The position numbers and the translations under genes are program-made. Below, in pieces: positions 25,306 through 33,124 of a stretch of DNA of 64,000 nucleotides (its first letter is position 1; every line of letters begins with the position of its first letter). The stretch is from Halobaculum rubrum (GTDB lineage: Archaea > Halobacteriota > Halobacteria > Halobacteriales > Haloferacaceae). Under the pieces are notes generated by a model. It was not told the origin of the DNA, ran no database searches, and saw nothing but the letters and a program-made list of their open reading frames with translations. The stretch is from NCBI RefSeq assembly GCF_019880225.1, contig NZ_CP082284.1, positions 2,790,001 to 2,854,000 of the forward strand, read 5' to 3'.

Positions 25306-25991
25306 CCGGATCCCACCACGTCGTCCGATCCGTCACCCGTGATCGCGTCGCCGTCGCCCGTCGCGGTCGCCTGCTCGTCGGTCGCCTCGACGCTTATAGG
25401 AACGGTCGCGTCGTCGACGAGCAGGTCGAGCAGGTCCTCGACGAGGTGCTCGCGCATCGTCACCACGTCGGCGCCGATGGCGGCTGCGCGCGTCCACGTC
25501 CCGTGGATATACGTGAGGACGTGTTCGGCGACGGCTTCGGGGTCCGTCCCGTCGTCGTACTGTCCGTCCTCGATCGCCTTCCGCACCAGGTCGGCGACCT
25601 CGGTTCGGAGATCGGCGTCGAATCGGCGCAGTATCTCGCGGTAGCCGTCGCGGTACGGCGCCTGCGCTTTGATCTCCATGAACGCCGTATTGAACTGATG
25701 TTGGGACCCCTCGTCAACGGGGTCGAGCACCCGGCGAACGAGCGCGACCAACCGCTCGACCGGGGTTCCGTCGGGGTGATCGGCGATCTTCTCGGCGAAG
25801 CCGTCGTGGAGGTACGCGAGGAACTCCCGAAAGAGGTCGTCCTTCCCGTCGAAGTGGTAGTGGAGGGCCGCCTTGCTCTTGTCCGTCTCGTCGGCGATGT
25901 CCTGCATGGTGAGGTCGGCGTACCCGTGCGTACACAGCGCGCGGTACGTCGCCTCCATGAACGCCGTCTGGGTGTCATGCTCCTGACTCAT
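25302..25991 (-). CDS. TetR-family repressor controlling the MATE exporter
   Basis: 229 residues. The N-terminal helix-turn-helix reads H-G-Y-A-D-L-T-M-Q-D-I-A (about 21-32) then S-K-A-A-L-H-Y-H-F (about 38-46), the TetR signature. The C-terminal domain is helical, with an acidic, glycine-rich tail. It overlaps the MATE gene by 4 nt. A perfect-centred palindrome lies 58 nt upstream. Start alternatives are the ATG at 25991 and one at 26012; neither has a clear ribosome site. The effector is unknown, probably the compound exported by its partner. Confidence 0.9.
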   Translation of the reverse strand: MSQEHDTQTAFMEATYRALCTHGYADLTMQDIADETDKSKAALHYHFDGKDDLFREFLAYLHDGFAEKIADHPDGTPVERLVALVRRVLDPVDEGSQHQFNTAFMEIKAQAPYRDGYREILRRFDADLRTEVADLVRKAIEDGQYDDGTDPEAVAEHVLTYIHGTWTRAAAIGADVVTMREHLVEDLLDLLVDDATVPISVEATDEQATATGDGDAITGDGSDDVVGSG

Positions 25992-26048
25992 CGTGTGATC
26001 CGGGTGCGGCATGTTGGTCCCGACGGACCGGTCGCCGCGTCTATCTTA

Positions 26049-26066
26049 ACTAACTGGCCAGTCAGT
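26049..26066. promoter_or_regulatory. Palindromic operator, probable TetR site
   Basis: ACTAACTGG-CCAGTCAGT is an inverted repeat of 9-bp half-sites with one mismatch, centred at 26057/26058. It lies in the promoter of the tetR-MATE operon, just downstream of a T-rich TATA-like tract (minus strand, about 26067-26073). Binding would block the operon's own promoter. Confidence 0.7.
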
Positions 26067-26206
26067 CAAAAATGGTTCGGGTTCGGAGCGGTTCGAGGTA
26101 CGGTGGCACGCGTCGTCTTCTCGCCCTCTTCCCGTGGATTGGAACCGTCGACATCGCATGTGAGGCGTGGCGCCGGCTATAACTCCGTTCGTGTCGCTGT
26201 AGCGGT

Positions 26207-27520
26207 ATGGACGAGCACAGGTTCCTGTTCGTATCCGCCGACGCGGCGTTGATCACCGACCTCGCGTGGCAGGTACACCGCGAAGGCCACGCGGTGAAGT
26301 ACTACATCGAGGCCGAGAGCGACGCGGAGATCGGCGATGGGTTCGTCCCGAAGACCGACGATTGGCGCGCGGAGGTCGAATGGGCCGATGTCATCATTTT
26401 CGACGACATCTGGGTTGGATCGGAGATCGGGACGGGCAAACTCGCTCAGGAACTCCGTGAGCAAGGAAACGCCGTCGTCGGCGGCACGCCGAACACCGAT
26501 CTCCTCGAAGAAGATCGCGGCTACGCGATGGAGATCCTCGAAGAGCACGGTGTCAACACCGTCGAACACCACATCTTCCACGATTTCGACGCGGGCATCC
26601 AGCACGTCCAAGCGAACCCAGCGCCGTACGTGATCAAGCCGCTCGGGGAGGTGCAGAACGTCAAACGACTGCTCTACGTCGGCAACGAGGACGACGGCAG
26701 CGACGTGGTCGACGTGCTCCGAGCGTACAAGAAGGCGTGGGGCCACCGAATGAAGGGGTTCCAGCTGCAGCGGAAAGTCGAGGGCGTCGAGATCGCTATC
26801 TGCGGGTTCTTCGACGGCAACGGATTCTGTGACCACGTCAACTTCAACTTCGAGCACAAGAAGCTGTTCCCGGGGAACATCGGGCCGTCGACGGGTGAGA
26901 TGGGCACGTCGATGTTCTGGGCCGGACAGAACAGGTTGTTCGAAGCGACGCTCGGCAAGGTCGAAGAGTGGCTCGCCGATGAGGGTTACGTCGGGAGCAT
27001 CGACATCAACTGCATCGTCAACGAGACCGGGATCTATCCCCTGGAGTTCACGCCGCGGTTCGGATACCCGACGATCGCCTTGCAGGAGGAGTCCATCGAG
27101 TCGTCCACCGGCGAGTTCTTCTACGACCTCGCCCACGGCAACGACCCCGATCCGGCGGTTCACAACGGCTACCAGATCGCCGTTCGGGTCGTCCTCCCGC
27201 CGTTCCCGTTCGACGACGAGAAGACGTACGACGAGAACTCCCGGAACGCGGCCGTGGTGTTCGAGACGGACAGCCGCGAGGGGATCCACCTCGAGGACGC
27301 GAAGCAGGTCGACGGCCAGTGGCGCGCGGCTGGCGACAACGGCATGCCCATCGTCGTGACCGGCACGGGCGACACGATGCAGGCCGCTCGTAAACAAGCA
27401 TACGACCGGATCGACGACATCGTGATGCCCAACATGTACTACCGCGACGACATCGGCGAGCGCTGGATCGACGGCGACGGCGACCGGCTGCAGGCGTGGG
27501 GATACCTCGGGCCGGCGTAG
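26207..27520 (+). CDS. PurD-like ATP-grasp ligase, substrate uncertain
   Basis: 437 residues. Domains follow PurD: an N-terminal Rossmann-like part (1-105), an ATP-grasp core with V-I-K-P-L-G-E (about 145) and V-E-G-V-E-I-A-I-C (about 190), G-P-S-T-G-E-M-G-T (about 224-232, PurD has GPNTGGMG), and a C-terminal barrel. In purine synthesis PurD joins phosphoribosylamine and glycine. Some loops differ from canonical PurD, and no purine gene is adjacent, so it may be a paralogue acting on another amine. A TATA element at about 26178-26184 lies 25 nt before the ATG (leaderless). Confidence 0.75.
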   Translation: MDEHRFLFVSADAALITDLAWQVHREGHAVKYYIEAESDAEIGDGFVPKTDDWRAEVEWADVIIFDDIWVGSEIGTGKLAQELREQGNAVVGGTPNTDLLEEDRGYAMEILEEHGVNTVEHHIFHDFDAGIQHVQANPAPYVIKPLGEVQNVKRLLYVGNEDDGSDVVDVLRAYKKAWGHRMKGFQLQRKVEGVEIAICGFFDGNGFCDHVNFNFEHKKLFPGNIGPSTGEMGTSMFWAGQNRLFEATLGKVEEWLADEGYVGSIDINCIVNETGIYPLEFTPRFGYPTIALQEESIESSTGEFFYDLAHGNDPDPAVHNGYQIAVRVVLPPFPFDDEKTYDENSRNAAVVFETDSREGIHLEDAKQVDGQWRAAGDNGMPIVVTGTGDTMQAARKQAYDRIDDIVMPNMYYRDDIGERWIDGDGDRLQAWGYLGPA

Positions 27521-27621
27521 GCCGTTCCGCGAGTACCGCTCCCGCCGCTGCGGAGGGTCGGTGCCGTCGCGGGGGGTTGGCGCCGCCGCGACTATACCGA
27601 CGGGCGACGTCACGGCGACGT

Positions 27622-28482
27622 ATGAGCGAGACACCCGACGCGGCGGCCGCGGGGACGTTCGATCTGGACGGCGAGACGACGGTGAACCGGCTCGGATTCG
27701 GCGCGATGCGTCTGTGCGGTGACGACATCATCGGCGCCCCCGACGACGAGGAGAACGCCCGCGAGGTCGCCCGCAACGCCGTCGAACTCGGCGTCGACTT
27801 CGTCGACACCGCCGATTCCTACGGACCGGGCACCTCCGAGCGCCTGCTTCGGGAGGCCGGGATCGTCGACGAGGCGGTCGTCGCCACGAAAGCGGGGTTG
27901 CTCCGGGAGGCCGGCGGTGACTGGCTCCCCCATGGCGACCCCGACTACATCCGCAACCAGGTGCTCGTCAGCAAGGACCGCCTCGGCGTCGAGACGATCG
28001 ACCTGTACCAGTTCCACCGCCCGGACCCGGACACGCCGTTCGCCGACAGCGTGGCCGCGTTCGCCGAGCTGAAAGACGAGGGCCACGTCAAGCACGTCGG
28101 TCTCTCGAACGTCACGGTCGAGCAGTTGGACGAGGCGCGCGAGCACGTCGAGATCGCGACCGTCCAGAACCAGTACAACGTGGCCAACCGGGAGGACGAG
28201 GCGGTCCTGGAGGCGTGCGAGGACGCGGAGATCGGCTTCGTCCCGTGGTTCCCGCTCGCCGCCGGCGACCTGGGCGCCGTCGGCGACGCGCTCGATTCGG
28301 TCGCCGCGGCACACGACGCGACCCGGAGGCAGGTCGCGCTCGCGTGGCTGCTCGCCCACTCGGACGTGACGATCCCGATCCCGGGCACCTCAAGCGTCGA
28401 CCACCTGCGGGAGAACGTGGCCGCGGCGTCGCTGTCGCTGTCGGACGAGGAGGTCGCCCGGCTCACCGACGCCGGAGAGTAA
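27622..28482 (+). CDS. Aldo/keto reductase
   Basis: 286 residues. The (beta/alpha)8 enzyme has the catalytic tetrad: D and Y in D-T-A-D-S-Y, K in V-A-T-K-A-G and H in Y-Q-F-H-R-P-D. NADPH-binding segments near the end include I-P-I-P-G-T-S-S-V-D-H-L. It reduces aldehydes or ketones; the substrate is unknown. A TATA element (ACTATACC, about 27591-27598) is 27 nt before the ATG, which supports 27622 over an ATG at 27496. Confidence 0.9.
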   Translation: MSETPDAAAAGTFDLDGETTVNRLGFGAMRLCGDDIIGAPDDEENAREVARNAVELGVDFVDTADSYGPGTSERLLREAGIVDEAVVATKAGLLREAGGDWLPHGDPDYIRNQVLVSKDRLGVETIDLYQFHRPDPDTPFADSVAAFAELKDEGHVKHVGLSNVTVEQLDEAREHVEIATVQNQYNVANREDEAVLEACEDAEIGFVPWFPLAAGDLGAVGDALDSVAAAHDATRRQVALAWLLAHSDVTIPIPGTSSVDHLRENVAAASLSLSDEEVARLTDAGE

Positions 28483-28542
28483 CTGTCGCGATCGGTCCGA
28501 TCGGCGGGGTCGATCGGTTCGGCGGGGTCGATGCGTCCCGTG

Positions 28543-28737
28543 TTACGCGGTCCGCCACGACCGAAGGTCGAGGACGATGACCGCCGTGACCGCCGCGAGC
28601 GCGACGACCGCGCCGGCGGTCAGGGCCATGCTCGGCGCGAACACGAGCCCGTAGATGAGCATCAGGAGGGCCGTCGCGGCGACGACCATCACGACCAGAT
28701 ACCGGATCAGCCAGTCCTCAGCCTCGCGTTCACTCAT
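28543..28737 (-). CDS. Small two-helix membrane protein
   Basis: 64 residues beginning M-S-E-R-E-A-E-D-W-L. There are two helices at about 12-32 and 38-57, then D-L-R-S-W-R. Its stop is convergent with the aldo/keto reductase. The function is unknown. The biotin-transport EcfT gene starts to end 95 nt upstream, on the same strand, so read-through from that operon is possible. Confidence 0.6.
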   Translation of the reverse strand: MSEREAEDWLIRYLVVMVVAATALLMLIYGLVFAPSMALTAGAVVALAAVTAVIVLDLRSWRTA

Positions 28738-28831
28738 CGTTGTGGGAGGTTGCTTCGCGATCCGGTAAAAGCGCGTCGGCATGAGCCGGGTCGATCGGCG
28801 CGGTCGGGACCTCGTCGCGAGCACGACGCCG

Positions 28832-29560
28832 CTACCACGACGCCGCAGTCACGGTCGGCCACAGCGCCCACCCCACAAGCGACGCTGCCAGCGCCAGCGC
28901 CAGGACGTCGTCCCGCCCGAACGTCGCCTCCGGCGGCGTGGGGTCCCACGAGAGGCACCGCGCGCGCAACGCGACGGCCAGCCGGTCCGTGCGGGAGAGC
29001 ACGCGATTCAGTCCCGCGGTCGCGACGAGCCGCACGCGGTCGCGCAGCGGACGCTGGTCGCCGAGTCGTGCCGCCATCGCCTCCCGAGTACGGGCTAGAT
29101 CCGCCTGCAGCACCGGAAGAAACCGGAACACGAGCCCGACGCCGAGGCCGAGGAGTCGGCCGGGCTTGCCGGGGACGAGGCGCGCGACGGCGGCCTCCGA
29201 CTCGCGAACCGGCGTCGTTCGGACGTACGCCGCGACGAGCGCGAGCAGGAGGAGCGTGCGGTACGCCGCCAGCGCCGGATCGACGGCTGCGGCGGGGTCG
29301 ATCCAGGGGGCTCCCAACCGCAGGGATTCGATCGCCGGGGCCGCCGCCAGAAACGGGAGGATCCCGCGGTACTCCGCGAGAACGACTCCCGGCGTCGTCG
29401 ACGCGAGCGCGATCAGGACCGCCGTGACCCCGGTGAGTACGGCTAGACCGATCGGATCGGTGTGTCCGAACGCCGCCGCCGCGAACGCCGCCTGCAACAG
29501 CAGCTTGCTCCGCGCGTCGAGGCGATGTCCCAGGGAGTCTCCCGGCTCGTACGTCAGCAT
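28832..29560 (-). CDS. ecfT: Energy-coupling factor transporter transmembrane subunit
   Basis: 242 residues, hydrophobic, with R-L-D-A-R-S-K-L at the start (family D-x-R-x-K) and two cytoplasmic coupling helices. The latter of these carries V-A-L-R-A-R (about 202), close to the A-R-G motif that transmits ATP-site motion. With EcfA and BioY it forms a biotin importer. Its start overlaps the EcfA stop by 7 nt. Confidence 0.88.
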   Translation of the reverse strand: MLTYEPGDSLGHRLDARSKLLLQAAFAAAAFGHTDPIGLAVLTGVTAVLIALASTTPGVVLAEYRGILPFLAAAPAIESLRLGAPWIDPAAAVDPALAAYRTLLLLALVAAYVRTTPVRESEAAVARLVPGKPGRLLGLGVGLVFRFLPVLQADLARTREAMAARLGDQRPLRDRVRLVATAGLNRVLSRTDRLAVALRARCLSWDPTPPEATFGRDDVLALALAASLVGWALWPTVTAASW

Positions 29561-30324
29561 CGCTCGGGGCGACGAACCGGGAGGTCCTCGAGGGCGTCGA
29601 GTCCGGCGGAGGGGGGCGCGTCGACCGCGACCTCGCCGTCCGCGAGGACGACGAGCCGATCTGCGTGTTCGAGCACGTCCCGCAGGTCGTGCGTCACGAG
29701 CACGATCCCGGTGCCGTCGCGGTTGAGTTCGAGGAGGTGAGCGAGCACCGACTCGCGTGCCGACTCGTCGAGGCCGGTGAACGGCTCGTCGAGGACGAGA
29801 TGCGACGGCTCCATCGCGAGCGCGCCGGCGACGGCGACCCGCTCCTGTTCGCCCCCCGAGAGCCTGTCGATGCGCTCGTCGCCGCGGTCGGTCATGTTCA
29901 CGGCCACGAGCGCGCGGTCGACACGGCGATCGATCTCCTCGCGGGGCAACCCGAGGTTCTCCGGCCCGAACGCCACGTCGCGGGCGACCGTCGCGGCGAC
30001 GAAGCAGTCGCGCGGCTCCTGGAACACCATCCCGACCCGTGTGCGAGCGGCGACGAGGTCGTCGCTCACGGGGGTTCCGTCGACGAGCACCTCGCCCTCG
30101 TCGGGCGTGAGCAGGCCGTTGAACTGTCGAACGAGCGTCGACTTCCCGGAGCCGTTGGCGCCCGCGAGCACGAGGAACTCCCCGTCGGGGATCCGAAGCG
30201 ACACGTCGCGGAGCGCGATCGATCCGCCGGCGTCACCGTCCGAAACGGAGCCGTCGGCGCCGCCGGAGTCGGCTCCGGCCTCCCCGCCGCCGTAGCGGTG
30301 TGTGAGATCGCGAACCTCGATCAC
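29554..30324 (-). CDS. ecfA: Energy-coupling factor transporter ATPase
   Basis: 256 residues. ABC motifs: Walker A G-A-N-G-S-G-K-S-T (about 54-62), Q-loop V-F-Q-E-P, signature L-S-G-G-E-Q (about 156-161), Walker B L-V-L-D-E-P (about 177-182) and H in V-T-H-D. An acidic Gly/Ser/Asp-rich insert (about 13-35) sits after the first strand and is unusual in the family; it may be a haloarchaeal surface loop. It lies 9 nt after bioY and overlaps ecfT. Confidence 0.92.
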   Translation of the reverse strand: MIEVRDLTHRYGGGEAGADSGGADGSVSDGDAGGSIALRDVSLRIPDGEFLVLAGANGSGKSTLVRQFNGLLTPDEGEVLVDGTPVSDDLVAARTRVGMVFQEPRDCFVAATVARDVAFGPENLGLPREEIDRRVDRALVAVNMTDRGDERIDRLSGGEQERVAVAGALAMEPSHLVLDEPFTGLDESARESVLAHLLELNRDGTGIVLVTHDLRDVLEHADRLVVLADGEVAVDAPPSAGLDALEDLPVRRPERC

Positions 30325-30333
30325 GGCTCGACG

Positions 30334-30915
30334 TTACCGCGCGACGACGGCGTCGCTGCGGACGATCGCCACCGTCGCTGCTGCCTTGATCGCCTCCGCG
30401 GGGACGAACGGAACCGCCGCGGCCAGCACCGCGGTCGCGAGACTCACCTCGCCGACGAGCGCGTAGCCGACGGTTCCGAACGCGTAGATCACGAGGGTCC
30501 CGGCGGTCATCGCGGCGATCAGGCGACCGAGACCCACCGAACCCGGGTCGACCAGATCGCCCGCGCCGTGGACGCCCGCGCCGACGACGGCGGCGGCGAA
30601 CGGGTACGACCACAGGTACCCGCCCCACTGCCCGAACAGCGACCCGAGGCCGGCGGAGCCGTAGGCGAACACCGGCGCGCCCACGGCCCCGGCGACGACG
30701 TAGATGACCATCGACGCGGCGCCCCACACGGGCCCGAGGAACACCCCCGCGAGGAACACGCCCAACACCTGCAGGGTGAACGGGACCGAGGTCACCGGAA
30801 GCTGGAACGACACGTACGCGAACACGCCGGTCAGCGCCGCGAACAGCGCGGCGCGCGCCACGTTGGCGACGATCTCCTCGCCGACGAGGTCGACGTCCTC
30901 CGTTGCGGTACTCAT
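30334..30915 (-). CDS. bioY: Biotin-binding S component of ECF transporter
   Basis: 193 residues, six hydrophobic segments. The segment V-P-F-T-L-Q-V-L-G-V-F-L-A-G (about 45-58) and the glycine-rich loop with Y-G-S-A-G-L-G-S-L-F-G-Q-W-G-G-Y are BioY hallmarks. It captures biotin and delivers it through EcfT/EcfA. It is first in the operon; a BirA-type inverted repeat lies directly upstream. Confidence 0.92.
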   Translation of the reverse strand: MSTATEDVDLVGEEIVANVARAALFAALTGVFAYVSFQLPVTSVPFTLQVLGVFLAGVFLGPVWGAASMVIYVVAGAVGAPVFAYGSAGLGSLFGQWGGYLWSYPFAAAVVGAGVHGAGDLVDPGSVGLGRLIAAMTAGTLVIYAFGTVGYALVGEVSLATAVLAAAVPFVPAEAIKAAATVAIVRSDAVVAR

Positions 30916-30921
30916 GTGTCC

Positions 30922-30955
30922 CTCGTAAACCGAGACGGCTGTTAGACTTTACGAG
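30922..30955. promoter_or_regulatory. BirA-like biotin operator upstream of bioY
   Basis: CTCGTAAAC, 16 nt, CTTTACGAG: arms of 9 bp with one mismatch (8 bp perfect, CTCGTAAA/TTTACGAG). The known BirA operator is TTGTAAACC with a 14-16 nt gap, and BirA sites have been described in archaea. Position 7 nt before the bioY start fits repression by biotin-loaded BirA. Confidence 0.7.
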
Positions 30956-31064
30956 ATGGCCCGGGGAGGTCTCGGTGCCGCCGAGCGTCGAAGACGGCCC
31001 TCGTTCCCGACGCTCGTCGGTTGAGAGGAAGGACGGACCACCGCTCCCACGTGTACGCGGATCA

Positions 31065-31121
31065 CGCCGCGAGCGTGTCGAACCCGATCAGTAGCGCGCC
31101 GCGAGCGTGTCGAACCGATCG
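31065..31121. repeat. Partial tandem duplication at the end of the lactonase-like gene
   Basis: CGCCGCGAGCGTGTCGAACC is repeated at 31065 and 31097, 32 nt apart. The second copy is the coding end of the hydrolase at 31088, and the first lies beyond its stop. It looks like a recent short duplication. Confidence 0.75.
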
Positions 31122-31876
31122 AGGTCGTGGCCGTACAGCACGTCGGCGTCGGTCCGCCGCTCCAGTTCGCGGAGCGTCTCGAGGCTCTCGTGCCAGTCCC
31201 GCTCGCTCCACAGCAGTCCCGGTCCCAGCGGCGCGCCCTCCGCGTAGTTCGCGTCGACGTAACACTCGTCGCCGGCGACGAGGAGGGTTCCGTGGGGCGT
31301 TTCGATCCGTGCGCCGAGAAGGCCCGGGGTGTGCCCCGGCAGGTGGAGCAACTCGAACCCGTCCGCGAGCGTGTGGCGATGGCGGTGGACCACGCGCCAG
31401 TTCAGGTCGCCATCGAAGTCCGACGCGAGGTACGCGATCGACCCCTCGTCGGTGTGCGCCGAGTAGAAAGCGAACGGCAACTCGTCGCGATGGACGTACA
31501 CCGGGGTGTCGGTGCCGGCGAACGCGTCGAGTTCCCCCGCGTGATCGAGGTGGAGGTGGCTCATCACCACCGCGTCGACGTCGTCGAACTCGTACCCCGC
31601 GTCCGCGAGATCGCCCTCTAGGGAGTGCTCGCTCGCGTCGTGCGCCTCGAACGCGCCGTACAGCGGATCGGGCCAGTACTCCGCGGCGTCGGTGGGCACG
31701 CCGGTGTCCCACAGATACGTCCGCCCGCCGGCCTCGATCACGGCGTTCCAGACGACGAACTCGATGCGGGTGTGCTCGGGATCCGGTTCCGCCGCGCTGG
31801 CCATCGACGCGCCGTCGACGACGTACGCCTGGTCCGCGCGGACGCGACCGCGATCGACGAGAGTGACCTCGGGCAT
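31088..31876 (-). CDS. Metallo-beta-lactamase hydrolase of the N-acyl-homoserine-lactonase type
   Basis: 262 residues. The zinc motif S-H-L-H-L-D-H-A-G (about 101-109), a later H in L-P-G-H-T-P-G, D in V-A-G-D-E, and the final Y-G-H-D are the ligands of the AttM/AiiA branch. Members hydrolyse lactone rings; whether this one acts on quorum signals is not known. I set the start at 31876 (M-P-E-V-T-L-V-D-R-G), the usual position; an ATG at 31963 adds an unconserved leader. Confidence 0.82.
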   Translation of the reverse strand: MPEVTLVDRGRVRADQAYVVDGASMASAAEPDPEHTRIEFVVWNAVIEAGGRTYLWDTGVPTDAAEYWPDPLYGAFEAHDASEHSLEGDLADAGYEFDDVDAVVMSHLHLDHAGELDAFAGTDTPVYVHRDELPFAFYSAHTDEGSIAYLASDFDGDLNWRVVHRHRHTLADGFELLHLPGHTPGLLGARIETPHGTLLVAGDECYVDANYAEGAPLGPGLLWSERDWHESLETLRELERRTDADVLYGHDLDRFDTLAARY

Positions 31877-31975
31877 GCCCGTGCACACGACCGCCGGGGG
31901 CTTCAACGTACGCCCGGCGTCGGGCGTCCGCTCCACGCCGAGGCCGTGTTCTCGGGGTCTCATCTCGCGCCGATC

Positions 31976-33124
31976 TCACATCATCGCGTCCGGCGTCACC
32001 TCGGGATGGTCGCGAACGTACGCCACGAGGGTCTCGACGTACGACTCGAACGCCGGCGGCTCGATCCCGGTTCCGACGAGCGCGGCTCGCGTCGCACCGT
32101 CGGCGTACTCGGTCGGGTGCGTGAGGTACGGCACGGTCTCCGATTCCAACCCAAGGATGTCGCCGATGATCGGCGCCTCGCAGGCCGCCTTCGCCACGCG
32201 CGCCGTGGTCGGGACCGGCACGATCCGGCGCCCGGTCGCGCGCCCGAACGCCCGATACAGCCCCGCGATCGTCGGGGGGTTCGGATCGCACAGCTGGTAG
32301 GTGCCGCCGACGGTGTCGGGCATCCCGCTGAGCGCGTCGATCGCGTCGACGGCGTAGTCACGGGGAACGAGGTTCAGCGTCGTCGCCCGCGGGTCGCCGA
32401 TCCGCGGGACGAACGCGACCCGTCGCTGCCGGCGTACCAGATCGAGCAGGTAGTAGGGGCCGTCGTACTTCTGCGTCTCCCCGGTCGTCGAGTCGCCGAC
32501 GGCGATGGCCGGCCGGTACACCGTCGCCGGGAGGTCGCGTTCGGTCAGTGCCTCGCGGACCAGCACCTCCGCGCGGTGTTTCGTCGCCTCGTAGTGGTTG
32601 TTGAACGGGCCCGCCTCCGCGAGCATCTCCCCCGTGAAGGTCCCCTCGTATCGGCCGCTGACGTAGCAGGTGCTCACGTAGTGGAGTCGATCAAAGCCTC
32701 CGGCTTCGCGCGCGTCAGCGCAGAAGTCGAGCACGTGGCGGGTGCCGTACACGTTGACTGCCTCCGCGAGTTCGCGCTCGACGCCCAGGTCGTACACGGC
32801 CGCGAGATGGTACACGAGGTCCGTCCGGGCGGCGAGCGCGTCGCGTCGGTTGTCGCCCGAGTCGCCGAGCGCGAGGTCACGCTCGGTGATATCCCCCTCG
32901 ACGAGGTCCACGCTCGGAAGATCGGGGTTCGAGTCGGGAGCGCGCTCGCGTCCGTCGGCCGCGGCAGCCGACAGCAGCGCGTCGCGGCGGCGCTCGGCCG
33001 CCTCGCGGTAGCGCGGCTGCACGAGGAGCACGAGCGCGTCGCCGTCGCCGTGGCGGTCGAGCAGTCGCTCGACGAGCGCGGAGCCGAGGAACCCCGGGAA
33101 CCCGGTGAGCAGGACGGTCGTCAT
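31976..33124 (-). CDS. Extended SDR-family oxidoreductase (fatty acyl/thioester-reductase-like)
   Basis: 382 residues. The NAD(P) loop is T-G-F-P-G-F-L-G (about 7-14). The active site shows S-T near V-S-T-C-Y-V-S-G and Y-E-A-T-K-H (Y-x3-K variant). The layout and size resemble carboxylic acid or fatty-acyl reductases. The ATG overlaps the ALDH stop by 4 nt, so the pair are one operon that could interconvert an aldehyde and its acid and alcohol; this pairing is my inference. Confidence 0.82.
   Translation of the reverse strand: MTTVLLTGFPGFLGSALVERLLDRHGDGDALVLLVQPRYREAAERRRDALLSAAAADGRERAPDSNPDLPSVDLVEGDITERDLALGDSGDNRRDALAARTDLVYHLAAVYDLGVERELAEAVNVYGTRHVLDFCADAREAGGFDRLHYVSTCYVSGRYEGTFTGEMLAEAGPFNNHYEATKHRAEVLVREALTERDLPATVYRPAIAVGDSTTGETQKYDGPYYLLDLVRRQRRVAFVPRIGDPRATTLNLVPRDYAVDAIDALSGMPDTVGGTYQLCDPNPPTIAGLYRAFGRATGRRIVPVPTTARVAKAACEAPIIGDILGLESETVPYLTHPTEYADGATRAALVGTGIEPPAFESYVETLVAYVRDHPEVTPDAMM

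Noticed and set aside
21526-25336. Very long open frames overlapping the AOR and MATE genes in other frames
   Set aside because: The lack of stops follows from high GC. Their translations are Arg/Gly/His-rich without domains, and the real frames have full family signatures.
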